From the NCBI RefSeq assembly GCF_009831655.1, contig NZ_WRPA01000001.1:434001-498000 (forward strand): 64,000 nt of DNA. Reading direction: 5' to 3'. Below, one piece after another: positions 30,717 to 39,665 of this stretch (position 1 is the first letter of the stretch; each line of letters starts with the position of its first letter). This DNA is from Shewanella insulae (GTDB taxonomy: Bacteria; Pseudomonadota; Gammaproteobacteria; Enterobacterales; Shewanellaceae). Under the pieces are notes generated by a model. The model ran no database searches and was not told the origin of the DNA. It saw only the letters and a list, made by a program, of their open reading frames with translations. The position numbers were made by a program, and so were the translations under genes.

Positions 30717-32222
30717 ATGCACTCTAAAAAACCTTTTTATATATTAGTCGCCCTGCTGTTTATTGCAGGGATAGCCGCTAGCGTCTATCGCGGCATCGAA
30801 CACAATGTGCCCTTCCTTCCTGGCGAACAGGTACAGAGCTGGGCCGTAGATGCCAAGGTCAGTTTCCAGGGCACTGGCAACCCAGCCGAAGTGACATTTT
30901 CACTGCCTAAGGATCCCGCCTTCGAGATCTTAGTCGAGAATGCTACCTCTCCAGGCTATGGAATGTCGGTCACCGACGGTGATGTCGGCCGACAGGTCAC
31001 CTGGTCGACCCGCGAGGCCATTGGTCAACAAGATCTCTACTACAAGGTCACCCTGGTACCTACGGGCAAGAACGAGATCCTAGCAGATAGTGAACCAGAC
31101 GCGCCACAGGCCTACAACTGGCCTGCCACCGAGTTGGCCGCCGCCGAGCAGGTGATGAGCGAGATATGGTCGCGCAGCGCCACCAACCTGTCGTTTGCCC
31201 AGCAGCTCAACAAGAGTTTTAATGCCACCGAACGCAGCCAAAACCTGGAACTTCTGCTCACCAGCAACTCTCGCGCCGACCTCTTTATCCGTATGCTTAA
31301 CAGCAAGGGGATCCCAGCAAAGAAGGTTAGCGGATTGTTTTTGGAAGATCAGCGCCGCCGCCAACAGTTGACCACCTATGTCGAGGTTTATCACCAGGGG
31401 CAGTGGATCATCTTCAATCCTAACGATGGTAGCCAGGGACGCCCAGACAATCTGCTGATCTGGGACAGAACCGCCAAGTCGACCCTGGACGTGGTCGGCG
31501 GGGTAAACTCTCAGGTTAACTTCTCCATGTTGCAAGACACCCGCTCTGCACTGGCGACCTCTATCGACATGCTGAAGAACAAGGACGCACTGGACTTCTC
31601 CCTCTATCAACTGCCACTGGAAGAACAGAGCCTGTTTAAGGGCATCTTGCTTATACCTATCGGCGTGCTCATGGTGGTATTCTTGCGGGTGATCATAGGC
31701 ATCAAGACCTCTGGTACCTTCATGCCGGTACTGATCGCCCTTGCCTTTATTCAGACAACCTTGCTAACAGGACTTGTTGGCTTCTTGCTGATCGTCGCCT
31801 TCGGCCTGATGATCCGCTCCTATCTGTCGGATCTCAACCTCTTGCTGATATCTAGGATCTCGGCGGTGATCATAGTGGTCATCGGCATCATAGGCCTGTT
31901 TACCCTGCTCTCTTATAAGTTCGGTTTGAGTGAAGGCCTCACCATCACCTTCTTCCCTATGATCATCCTGGCGTGGACCATCGAGCGTATGTCTATCCTC
32001 TGGGAAGAGGAAGGTGCCAAGGAAGTCATGGTACAGGGCGGTGGCAGCCTGTTTGTCGCCACCTTGGCCTACCTGGCCATGAGCGCTCACTGGGTACAAC
32101 ACTGGGTATTCAACTTCCTCGGTATCCACCTGGTTATTCTGGCAGTAGTGCTCTTGATGGGCCAATACACAGGCTACAAGTTATTGGAACTTAGACGCTT
32201 TAGACCTCTAGCGGGAGAGTAA
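30717..32222 (+). CDS. Inactive transglutaminase fused to multi-TM domain
   Basis: A 501-residue inner-membrane protein: TM1 at about 6-24, a periplasmic region (about 30-300) and about seven TM helices (about 305-495). The periplasmic part contains a transglutaminase-like segment (RMLNSKGIPAKKVSG, then TTYVEVYHQGQWIIFNPNDG). The catalytic Cys, His and Asp of active transglutaminases are replaced, by residues in RADLF, by Tyr and by Asn. It may therefore bind rather than process peptides. It lies 15 nt after the protease gene and 2 nt before the ATP-grasp gene, an arrangement repeatedly seen in proteobacteria. Confidence 0.82.
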   Translation: MHSKKPFYILVALLFIAGIAASVYRGIEHNVPFLPGEQVQSWAVDAKVSFQGTGNPAEVTFSLPKDPAFEILVENATSPGYGMSVTDGDVGRQVTWSTREAIGQQDLYYKVTLVPTGKNEILADSEPDAPQAYNWPATELAAAEQVMSEIWSRSATNLSFAQQLNKSFNATERSQNLELLLTSNSRADLFIRMLNSKGIPAKKVSGLFLEDQRRRQQLTTYVEVYHQGQWIIFNPNDGSQGRPDNLLIWDRTAKSTLDVVGGVNSQVNFSMLQDTRSALATSIDMLKNKDALDFSLYQLPLEEQSLFKGILLIPIGVLMVVFLRVIIGIKTSGTFMPVLIALAFIQTTLLTGLVGFLLIVAFGLMIRSYLSDLNLLLISRISAVIIVVIGIIGLFTLLSYKFGLSEGLTITFFPMIILAWTIERMSILWEEEGAKEVMVQGGGSLFVATLAYLAMSAHWVQHWVFNFLGIHLVILAVVLLMGQYTGYKLLELRRFRPLAGE

Positions 32223-32224
32223 GT

Positions 32225-33181
32225 ATGCTATTTGCGAAACCTCGAAGGCTAACGGAAAACGGCGTGCTTGGCATGAACAAGCGTAATATCGACTACATAG
32301 GTCGTTATAACCAGCGCAAGTTCTACAAACGGGTGGACGATAAGCTCACCACCAAACAACTGGCACTGGCGAACGACATCGCCGTGCCGGCACTTATCGG
32401 CACCGTCTGTCAGCAACATGAGATCATGCACATTCCCGAGATGGTCAATAACCGCGACGGCTTTGTGATCAAGCCCTCCCAGGGATCAGGCGGTAAAGGG
32501 ATCTTGGTGATCACTAAGGTGGAGAATGGTCACTATTTCAAGCCCAATGGACACGAGGTGACTCCAAGCGAGATCGATCGTCATATCTCCAACATTCTCA
32601 GTGGCCTCTTCTCTCTGGGTGGCAAGCCTGATGTGGCCATTGTTGAGGGGCTTATCGAGTTCGATCCTGTGTTTGACGGCTACTCCTTCGAAGGGGTGCC
32701 CGACATTCGCTTGATCGTATTCAAGGGCTTTCCCGTGATGGGCATGTTGAGGCTGTCGACGGCCGCCTCAGATGGTAAGGCTAACCTACACCAGGGCGCC
32801 GTAGGTGTCGGCCTAGACATAGGCACGGGCCAAGGCCTGCATGCGGTGCAGTTCGACCGACCGCTAGATCTTCACCCGGATACCGACAAGAAGCTTACCG
32901 AGATCCTAGTCCCCCACTGGGATACCCTGTTGCATACGGCCTCTAAGGCCTATGAGATGAGCGAGCTGGGTTACTTGGGCACCGACATGGTGCTGGATCA
33001 AAAGCTTGGCCCCTTGCTGCTTGAGCTCAACGCCCGTCCCGGCCTGGCGATTCAGATAGCCAATGGTCAGGGCCTGCTGCCAAGGCTCAAACATGTCGAG
33101 CAGATGAAGAATAAGTCTATGTCAGTGGAAGAGCGCGTCGCCTATGCTAAAACGCATTTTAGCAGTCTCCCTAGCGCTTAA
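32225..33181 (+). CDS. Alpha-L-glutamate ligase-like ATP-grasp protein
   Basis: A 318-residue cytoplasmic ATP-grasp enzyme related to RimK-type peptide ligases. The ATP-binding loop is FVIKPSQGSGGKGILVI (about 79-96), and the metal-binding end motif is LLLELNARPGLAIQIANG (about 264-281). It is expected to form an amide or peptide bond to an amino acid, possibly glutamate, but the acceptor is unknown. GGGAGAG precedes the ATG. The gene starts 2 nt after the transglutaminase-like gene, and its last 38 nt overlap the next gene. Confidence 0.84.
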   Translation: MLFAKPRRLTENGVLGMNKRNIDYIGRYNQRKFYKRVDDKLTTKQLALANDIAVPALIGTVCQQHEIMHIPEMVNNRDGFVIKPSQGSGGKGILVITKVENGHYFKPNGHEVTPSEIDRHISNILSGLFSLGGKPDVAIVEGLIEFDPVFDGYSFEGVPDIRLIVFKGFPVMGMLRLSTAASDGKANLHQGAVGVGLDIGTGQGLHAVQFDRPLDLHPDTDKKLTEILVPHWDTLLHTASKAYEMSELGYLGTDMVLDQKLGPLLLELNARPGLAIQIANGQGLLPRLKHVEQMKNKSMSVEERVAYAKTHFSSLPSA

Positions 33182-34814
33182 CTTCAGTGTGGCGGCCCAG
33201 GCCGCCTCTCCTATTACACTGCTCAGCGAGCAGTGTATCGATTACCGGGTCTCCCTGTCTCAGGCCAAGGCCAGCGATACTCAGCTCGATGCCAGCGTGC
33301 GACTCGAACGTGAGCTGATCGGCCTGTTTAACCTCAAAGACAGCGTACGCTTCTATCGGCACTATCCGCTAAATCGCCAAGACAGAGAATCCCTGTTGCA
33401 GTGCCAGTTACATCTGGCCGATGAATTCGACCGCCTGGCTCAGGACGCCTGGCTCAAGGCGCAGAGCCAGCAATGGGCCGCCAGTGAATCCCCAGGTCTT
33501 CATCATCTTGGCCAGCTCCTCACCCTGCAGATAGCAGAGCAAATCAGCCAAGAGCAGAAGGCTAAGCTCCATACCGCACAGGCCAGCATAGCTCATGGGT
33601 TAAAGCAGAAAGATCTGTCACTCATCATAGGCCAAGATCAGTGCCGCCTTCCCGATGAGCGAGTCGATACACAGGCCCAAACCAGATTCGATAACTCGAT
33701 CGCCAGTTATCTCATCCATCAACAAGATGAGACCTGTAAGCGCCTGGTTTGGCAGGCCTATCAAGTAAGGGCCAAGCAGAAGAACCAGGCAGCCCTGTCG
33801 CTTATCCTAGAGACCAGGCAGGCGATAGCACTCGAGCATGGATTCAGAGATTATGCCAACTGGTCGCTGAGCCACCGACAACTCGCCCATCCGGCGCAGG
33901 TTAAACATTATCTGGACAGTCAAACCCAACGAGGCCCTTCCCCCTGGGCATTGGGCGCAGTGCTCGCCGAGCTTCCCAAAGTCGAGATTAACGCCCTGAC
34001 GGGACAAGCGCTGTTAGAGGCAATTCAAAGCTCGCTGGAACCCTTTGGGCTTAAGTTTGAAACCGTTAACGACAAGATGCTGCGCCTGTGGCACCAGGGG
34101 CGTTTGCTCGGCGAGCTCTTCCTCGCCGAAGGAGCTAGGCTTCAAAAAAACAATGCCCGGTTAAGTCCCCTAAGGCAGGCAGTAGTAGGTCAACAATTTG
34201 GCCAGCTCACCCTTAGCCTGCCCGATGAGCTAGATGACTATCGCAGTCAGGAGTTGCTGATCTCAGCCGTGGCCGAGATGGTATCGCGCATGATCATTGG
34301 CGGACGATACTACCTGAACAATACCTTAGGCGATGACCAAGCCATAGCCAGGTACTGGCTCAGTCAGTACCTGACCGACAGCTTGCTCCCCAGTCTACCA
34401 AGCAATAGCCGTGAGGCTCAGCTCAAGGCCTTCTCCACCCAGCTTAAGGTTTTTCGCAGCAAGCTTGCGCTGTCGGCCTATCAGGCGCCCGAAAACCGTC
34501 TCTACAGCGACATGAGCCATGAGTTTGCCTTAAGTTTCGGCAAACCCTGGCCACAAGCAAAAGATGCGATTTACAGCTTTACCGGAGCGGCAACCCAAGG
34601 ACCGCTCTATTATCTTCCTCTATGGCATCAAAGCCTTGCAAGGGAGATCCATGCTCGTGCCAGACTCGACACCCGCGCACTGTTTGAACTCTTATTGATC
34701 AACGAGCAACAACTGACCCTCGATGAACGACTCACTATAATTTTTGGCAGTGCGCCATCTGTCGCCACCATCCTAGAAAGGAGCCAACATGATCAACCTA
34801 AGCCCATACACTAG
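33144..34814 (+). CDS. Exported M3-peptidase-like protein lacking the HEXXH motif
   Basis: A 556-residue protein with a clear signal peptide (MLKRILAVSLALNFSVAAQA), which supports the start inside the preceding gene. The middle (about 215-260: LETRQAIALEHGFRDYANWSLSHRQLAHP) resembles the LRxExAxLLGFxNYAExSL segment of M3 oligopeptidases. No HEXXH occurs; the equivalent helix seems to be LLISAVAEMVSRMII near residue 372, with no zinc ligands. I infer a catalytically dead periplasmic M3 relative. The family assignment is by eye. It overlaps the ATP-grasp gene by 38 nt and the next gene by 26 nt, so it is probably translationally coupled. Confidence 0.6.
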   Translation: MLKRILAVSLALNFSVAAQAASPITLLSEQCIDYRVSLSQAKASDTQLDASVRLERELIGLFNLKDSVRFYRHYPLNRQDRESLLQCQLHLADEFDRLAQDAWLKAQSQQWAASESPGLHHLGQLLTLQIAEQISQEQKAKLHTAQASIAHGLKQKDLSLIIGQDQCRLPDERVDTQAQTRFDNSIASYLIHQQDETCKRLVWQAYQVRAKQKNQAALSLILETRQAIALEHGFRDYANWSLSHRQLAHPAQVKHYLDSQTQRGPSPWALGAVLAELPKVEINALTGQALLEAIQSSLEPFGLKFETVNDKMLRLWHQGRLLGELFLAEGARLQKNNARLSPLRQAVVGQQFGQLTLSLPDELDDYRSQELLISAVAEMVSRMIIGGRYYLNNTLGDDQAIARYWLSQYLTDSLLPSLPSNSREAQLKAFSTQLKVFRSKLALSAYQAPENRLYSDMSHEFALSFGKPWPQAKDAIYSFTGAATQGPLYYLPLWHQSLAREIHARARLDTRALFELLLINEQQLTLDERLTIIFGSAPSVATILERSQHDQPKPIH

Positions 34815-35925
34815 CATCTTTGGGGCTCTCGCACTCACCTCTGCCCTACTATTCCCAAGCCTGCCCGTCTCGGCAAAGGCATCGCCTTCACCGGAAGCAC
34901 TGCATGTCAAACAGGCTATCCAGCAGAACCTTGAAGATCATCTCTACCAGTTACCCCCAAGGGTTCAGGGCCACTATGGCATTCGTCTCTATCGCATGAC
35001 CGGCGATGACAAATATGCCAATGCCGCCCTGGTCGATCTATATGCCGTCACAGAATCCCAGGCGTTTTACGCCTGTCAGCTGGATAAGGCGGGCTTTATC
35101 ACCCAGGAGGCCCAGGCGGCCATAGATGTGCTGGGTAAGGGACCAAGAGCCAAGGCCCGTAAGAAGGCGCTGGCCCCCTTCCCCGAGTTTCTTTTCTACA
35201 CCGATGTATTGTTGAGGTTCTCGAGTCGCATCGATGAGTTTGGCCTGCAAGGCCCTTGTCATGACAAGTTAGTCACGGCCCTTAAGGGAACCGATCTGAA
35301 ACGCGGCCTCACCGATAAGGCAATGATCGAGGCTTGGGCGGCGCAGCTGGTTAACTATGTGTACTGGGCCAAGCAGCTTGGCGTGGGCGACTATGTACAA
35401 GCGTACAAGGCCGCCTTCAATCGCGTCTACCCTCAGAGTAGGGACGCAGAGCTCGACAAGAAGCAGTTTCGCAATAAGATCTACGGCATGACCCACTTCA
35501 TCTTCGCCGCCAGTGAGTATTATCAGCATCCGGTCGATAAAGCGGAGTTTGCCTGGATCTTGAATTATTTCGAGACCAATATCGACCGGATCCTCAAAGA
35601 TGCAACAGACGATATCATCGCCGAGGTAGGCATCAGCTTCCACCTGGCAGGAATGTCAGATAACCCTGTGGTAAAGCAGACCCAGAGACACATCATGGCC
35701 GCTTTCGATCCTAAGGTGCAGACCATCCCCTCGCCTCGAGGCAATCCCGATCTCGCCTTGGGCGAGCACCGCAACGTGCTTGCCATGATGCTGTTAGATT
35801 GGCCCAAGACACTGCATCAAGGCCCCTATTTCCATCGGCTAAAGGCGACAAAAAAATACTTGCCCAAGCTGGTCGACGTAAAACATGAGCCCAGCGGCAA
35901 GCAAACTCAAGCCGGGAAGCAATAG
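34789..35925 (+). CDS. Exported protein, DUF3541-like
   Basis: A 378-residue protein with a signal peptide ending near VSAKA (about residue 30) and an otherwise soluble, mostly helical body, with Tyr/Trp-rich segments such as AAQLVNYVYWAKQLGVGDYV and HRNVLAMMLLDWP. It resembles the uncharacterised DUF3541 family of Vibrio and Shewanella; the match is from memory. No catalytic motif is recognisable. GGAG at 5 nt supports the ATG. It overlaps the M3-like gene by 26 nt and is followed 15 nt later by the LysR gene. Confidence 0.6.
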   Translation: MINLSPYTSIFGALALTSALLFPSLPVSAKASPSPEALHVKQAIQQNLEDHLYQLPPRVQGHYGIRLYRMTGDDKYANAALVDLYAVTESQAFYACQLDKAGFITQEAQAAIDVLGKGPRAKARKKALAPFPEFLFYTDVLLRFSSRIDEFGLQGPCHDKLVTALKGTDLKRGLTDKAMIEAWAAQLVNYVYWAKQLGVGDYVQAYKAAFNRVYPQSRDAELDKKQFRNKIYGMTHFIFAASEYYQHPVDKAEFAWILNYFETNIDRILKDATDDIIAEVGISFHLAGMSDNPVVKQTQRHIMAAFDPKVQTIPSPRGNPDLALGEHRNVLAMMLLDWPKTLHQGPYFHRLKATKKYLPKLVDVKHEPSGKQTQAGKQ

Positions 35926-35940
35926 GAGCCAAGAATCAAG

Positions 35941-36846
35941 ATGAGTCAGGCAAAATCAACCTTCGAGCAATGGCGCATCCTCCAGGCGGTTGTCGATTAC
36001 GGCGGATACGCCCAGGCGGCAGAGAAGCTCAATAAGAGCCAGTCATCCCTTAACCATGCGGTGGCCAAGCTGCAAGCCCAGTTAGGCGTCGCCCTTTTGG
36101 AAGTCAGGGGCCGCAAGGCCTACCTTACCGAGAGTGGCGAGGTGCTGCTCAGGCGCTCTCGCCACATTACCCGTTCGGTGACGGAACTCGAGCAGCTAGC
36201 CAGTAACCTGGAGAAAGGCTGGGAGCCTAGTCTGTTGATCTCCCGCGAGATGATCTATCCCATGGAACATCTCATCGACGCCCTGGCCGAGTTTGAGCCT
36301 CAAGGACGTGGCACCCGGATCACCATCTTAGATTCGGTGATCAGTGGCAGTGCCGAACTGGTAGAGTCTGAGACCGTAGATATCGCCATCATAGGCGGCG
36401 CGCCGCCTAAGGGCCATCTGGCCCAACCCCTTTGCAATGTAGATTTTCACCTGGTCTGCCACCCCTCACACCCGCTAGCGAGTATGGAGATGCCCCTAGA
36501 TGATCAGACCCTGGCGGAGCAGCTGCAAATAGTGATCAAAGATACCGGCCAGATAGCCCGCGGCGAACTGGGTTGGCTCAAGGCCGAACGACGCTGGACA
36601 GTAGCCAATTTCCATGAAGCCTTAGTGGTGCTCTCCAAGGGGCTGGGCTTCTGCTGGATCCCGAGTCACCTGATCTGCGATGCCATCAAGGAGGGTCGCC
36701 TCAGCCGTTTGACCCTGAAAGGCTCTAGTCATCGTCAGGTGCCGCTCAGCCTGGTTATCCCCAATCGTGACAAACAGGGGCCCGCCTCGCAGCTGCTGGA
36801 GCAGCTAATCCTCAAGAATCATTCGGTTTTAGAGGAAGAAGGCTAA
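35941..36846 (+). CDS. LysR-type transcriptional regulator
   Basis: A 301-residue regulator with an N-terminal winged helix-turn-helix (about 10-70: GGYAQAAEKLNKSQSSLNHAVAKLQAQLGVALLE) and a periplasmic-binding-protein-like effector domain (about 95-295). It is the last gene of the strand-coherent block and so may control it, an inference from position. Its end overlaps the convergent metalloprotease-like gene by 18 nt. A GGGCGAGG/CCTCGCCC hairpin lies just past the stop but has no T-run. Confidence 0.88.
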   Translation: MSQAKSTFEQWRILQAVVDYGGYAQAAEKLNKSQSSLNHAVAKLQAQLGVALLEVRGRKAYLTESGEVLLRRSRHITRSVTELEQLASNLEKGWEPSLLISREMIYPMEHLIDALAEFEPQGRGTRITILDSVISGSAELVESETVDIAIIGGAPPKGHLAQPLCNVDFHLVCHPSHPLASMEMPLDDQTLAEQLQIVIKDTGQIARGELGWLKAERRWTVANFHEALVVLSKGLGFCWIPSHLICDAIKEGRLSRLTLKGSSHRQVPLSLVIPNRDKQGPASQLLEQLILKNHSVLEEEG

Positions 36847-38166
36847 GGATGAGGGCGAGGATTCACCCTCGCCCACTTGGTAACGCATCGACAGCGCCTT
36901 AGGGGTAAACACTAGTCCTTCGGCCACCAGGAGCTGACGGCTTATTTGCTCTATCGATCGTGAAGGACTCCTATCATTATCCAGCGCCGAGGGGGAATCG
37001 ATTCTGGCCGCAGAGATTCTCCCCTGATCATCCACACTACCGCTCACCCTAGGGGACACGGTCTCAGGTAACCGGCGCTGCTGGTCACTCTTACCTGCAT
37101 CGATAAGTGGCTGCATCTGCTCAGGGGTGATGGCACTCTGTTGGCGCACCTTCGCCAATTCGGCCTTCGCCGTGTTCATCTTACGCAAGGCTTCGCTAGC
37201 CACCCGGATATCCGCCATCGAAGGGGTAACAGGCGCCATCGCCGCCGCATAAACCTGCTTCATCTTGTTCAGGGTTGCCAGCGGATCCCCTGGCACGGTG
37301 GAGATATCGATCGCCACTTCGCCATCCACCGCATAACGCCTGCCATCGCTGCCCTGCTCATACTTAAAACTTGGGCTGCGTGCAAAAGTACCGCCAACGC
37401 TGGCATGGGCCTGTTCATGGGCTCTCACCTCGGCGTCGCGCCTAGACAGTTCCTTTAACTCAGCCTCTTGACGGGCAAGGTCAGGATCCTGTGAGCGACG
37501 CTCATCACCTGGTGCGGCTTTTCCCTCTTGCTTATCCGCAAAGGGGTTATATGCCTCGCCGCGGATTTCCTCCGCCCCACCAAAAATATCGGCTACGGGC
37601 TGTTCCCCTCCAGTCACAATGCCCCGACTAACGTCAGCCTCACCGGTTTGTGCGCCTGAAGTAATCGCATTTGATACTCCATCGCTAGCTCCCGAACCAG
37701 GGGCTAAATCTGAGCCTGTTAACCCAGCTCCCACACCAGGAAGTGCTGTATCGGCAACACCGTCCTTGCCTAACCCAGTAACCGCCACCCGATTAAGTAG
37801 GCCGCCTATCCCAAGAGGCCCGCTGGAGAGGCTATATCCCCCTTGGACAGATGAACTGCCATTGAAGATAGGCCTGCTCGCACCGCTTTCTGTTGAAAGG
37901 TCGGAAGCCACCTTGTTGGAACTGAATACCCCGGTTACCGCCGGGGGAGTCGGCAGTGAAGCAGCCGAGTTGGCCTTAAGACTAGTGTTTGCCGGCAGAT
38001 GAGAGACAGCGGGCGTGGAAGCGGCACCGACGGAACTCGAAGCCCTATTTGAAGAAGGTAAAGAAGCTGACGAGGATGAAGAAGATGTAGAAATAGAAGC
38101 AGAAGAAAACGGCAACGCACTGTAGCGCATTGCCGCAAGAGATGGCGTAGTCATGGCGCCGGCCAT
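36829..38166 (-). CDS. Putative metalloprotease, SprA-related / CJM1_0395 family
   Basis: A 445-residue protein. Residues about 5-215 are low-complexity Ser/Ala/Gly-rich; the conserved domain (about 225-370) opens with ELKELSRRDAEVRAHEQAHA and contains the HEQAH zinc-protease-type motif near residue 248, then DGRRYAVDGEVAIDIS and a helical ATLNKMKQVYAAAMAP segment. Database families name it SprA-related or putative metalloprotease; activity has not been shown as far as I know. No signal peptide is evident. It starts 4 nt after the small 89-residue gene and is presumably co-transcribed with it. Confidence 0.7.
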   Translation of the reverse strand: MAGAMTTPSLAAMRYSALPFSSASISTSSSSSSASLPSSNRASSSVGAASTPAVSHLPANTSLKANSAASLPTPPAVTGVFSSNKVASDLSTESGASRPIFNGSSSVQGGYSLSSGPLGIGGLLNRVAVTGLGKDGVADTALPGVGAGLTGSDLAPGSGASDGVSNAITSGAQTGEADVSRGIVTGGEQPVADIFGGAEEIRGEAYNPFADKQEGKAAPGDERRSQDPDLARQEAELKELSRRDAEVRAHEQAHASVGGTFARSPSFKYEQGSDGRRYAVDGEVAIDISTVPGDPLATLNKMKQVYAAAMAPVTPSMADIRVASEALRKMNTAKAELAKVRQQSAITPEQMQPLIDAGKSDQQRRLPETVSPRVSGSVDDQGRISAARIDSPSALDNDRSPSRSIEQISRQLLVAEGLVFTPKALSMRYQVGEGESSPSSLAFFL

Positions 38167-38170
38167 GGCG

Positions 38171-38440
38171 TTACACCTTGATGTCTATCACTGTACCTAG
38201 GGTTTCGTTTGCAGTCTCTAATACTTCAACCGCGGCTTCCCCTTGGTTTTTCGATTCTAACGCCGAGACCAGGGCCTCGGTTTTATCAGTGGCGTTAACC
38301 GGATTGCTCGTCTCAGTGCCACCTGCTTCGCTCACCGGCGTCTGGCTAGGTTTGGCAACATCTACCGTGGCCTGGGTCAGACCCGACTGAGCACTTTGCA
38401 AACCGGCTAGACCGGATGAAAAACTTGATGGAATGTCCAT
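38171..38440 (-). CDS. Small protein with flagellar rod/hook-like termini
   Basis: An 89-residue protein not assigned to a characterised family. The N-terminus (SSGLAGLQSAQSGLTQATVDVAK) resembles the conserved opening of flagellar rod/hook proteins. The C-terminus (AAVEVLETANETLGTVIDIKV) resembles their closing helix, which typically ends in ...MLGTLLDI. The middle is a short polar linker. It could be a minimal axial-protein-like or exported coiled-coil protein. AAGG lies about 10 nt upstream of the ATG. It is paired with the HEQAH protein downstream. Confidence 0.65.
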   Translation of the reverse strand: MDIPSSFSSGLAGLQSAQSGLTQATVDVAKPSQTPVSEAGGTETSNPVNATDKTEALVSALESKNQGEAAVEVLETANETLGTVIDIKV

Positions 38441-38542
38441 AAATGATGGCCCTTCTTAGCGTGTAACACTTACGGCTAATTATTAATCAAAAGCCATCTA
38501 AAGTACAGCGTGCTAACACCCTCTTCTATCTCCTTGAATTAG

Positions 38543-39661
38543 TTAGTTTGTACCTATCCAGCCCGCCTCCCAGTCTTTCCACACTGGGGTAAAGCCGCGA
38601 CTTCGAAGGACACTGGCGACCTCGGCGGCGCTGCGCTCATCACTGATCTCAAACTGATCCAGCTGAGCGGCCGGATTGACATAGCCGCCCGGTTCGGTGC
38701 GACTACCCGCACTCATCTGAGTGATGCCTAGCCCTAGCAGATTGTCCCTCAAGCTAGGCGTCTCCCGGGTCGAGAGGCTGATCTCAAGTTGCTCGTTAAA
38801 GAGGCGAAAGGCGCAGATAAGTTGTACTAAACCTTTGTCGGTCAACTGCACCTTGGGCGTGATACCGCCGACGCAGGGTCTGAGCCTAGGCAGGGATATG
38901 CTGTAACGACTGCGCCAGAAGCGGCGCTCGAGATAATCCAGGTGATAGCCCATCAAGAGCGCGTCCATGCGCCAATCATCGAGACCCAGTAACACACCTA
39001 GGCCTATCTTATCCACGCCCGCCGGGGCGATCCGCTCCGGCGATTCGAGACGATAGCCATAGTCCTGCTTATTGCCCCTCAGGTGATGTCTGCGATAGGT
39101 CTCAGGATCGTAGGTTTCCTGATAGAGCATCACGGCATCCAGCCCCTTCTCCACTAAAATCCCATAGTGTTCACTGCTCAGCGGCTGCACCTCCATGGCC
39201 ACATGGCTAAATTCCGCCTTCACCAAGGGTAAGATATCGGCAAAGTAATCTATGCCGACCTTGGTTTCATGCTCGCCGGAGACCAACAAGATGGAATCAA
39301 ATCCCTGAGGCTTAATCACCGCCATCTCCGCCGCCAGTTCATCATGGCTAAGCACCTTGCGCTTAAGCTTGTTGCTCATGGTGAAACCACAGTAGTCACA
39401 CTCGTTGGCGCAGAGATTTGAGAGATAGAGCGGCAGATAGAGGCCGATGTTGTGACCAAATCGCTGCCGGGTTAAGGCGGCAGCACGTTGCGCCATCGGC
39501 TCTAGGTACTCCTCAGCGGCCGGCGACAGCATGGCTAACAGATGATCCAAGTTGCCCTGCTCACCCTCGATCGCCGCTTCTACCTGGGCCGCCGTGGTGG
39601 AATAGAGCGCCATACGCAACTGCTCGCGAGAGAGTCCACTCAAGGTATCGAAGAAACTCAT
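38543..39661 (-). CDS. thiH: 2-iminoacetate synthase (tyrosine lyase)
   Basis: A 372-residue radical-SAM enzyme that cleaves tyrosine to dehydroglycine and p-cresol for thiazole synthesis. The CxxxCxxC motif is CANECDYC near residue 90. I use the ATG opening MSFFDTLSGLSREQL: a longer frame reaches back 40 codons into thiG with an unrelated Arg/Pro-rich leader and is rejected. It is the last gene of the thiamine operon, 4 nt after thiG. Confidence 0.95.
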   Translation of the reverse strand: MSFFDTLSGLSREQLRMALYSTTAAQVEAAIEGEQGNLDHLLAMLSPAAEEYLEPMAQRAAALTRQRFGHNIGLYLPLYLSNLCANECDYCGFTMSNKLKRKVLSHDELAAEMAVIKPQGFDSILLVSGEHETKVGIDYFADILPLVKAEFSHVAMEVQPLSSEHYGILVEKGLDAVMLYQETYDPETYRRHHLRGNKQDYGYRLESPERIAPAGVDKIGLGVLLGLDDWRMDALLMGYHLDYLERRFWRSRYSISLPRLRPCVGGITPKVQLTDKGLVQLICAFRLFNEQLEISLSTRETPSLRDNLLGLGITQMSAGSRTEPGGYVNPAAQLDQFEISDERSAAEVASVLRSRGFTPVWKDWEAGWIGTN

Positions 39662-39665
39662 TGGG

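Noticed and set aside
36850..36874. GGGCGAGG/CCTCGCCC hairpin after the LysR gene as an intrinsic terminator
   Set aside because: No T-run follows and it lies within the coding end of the convergent gene.
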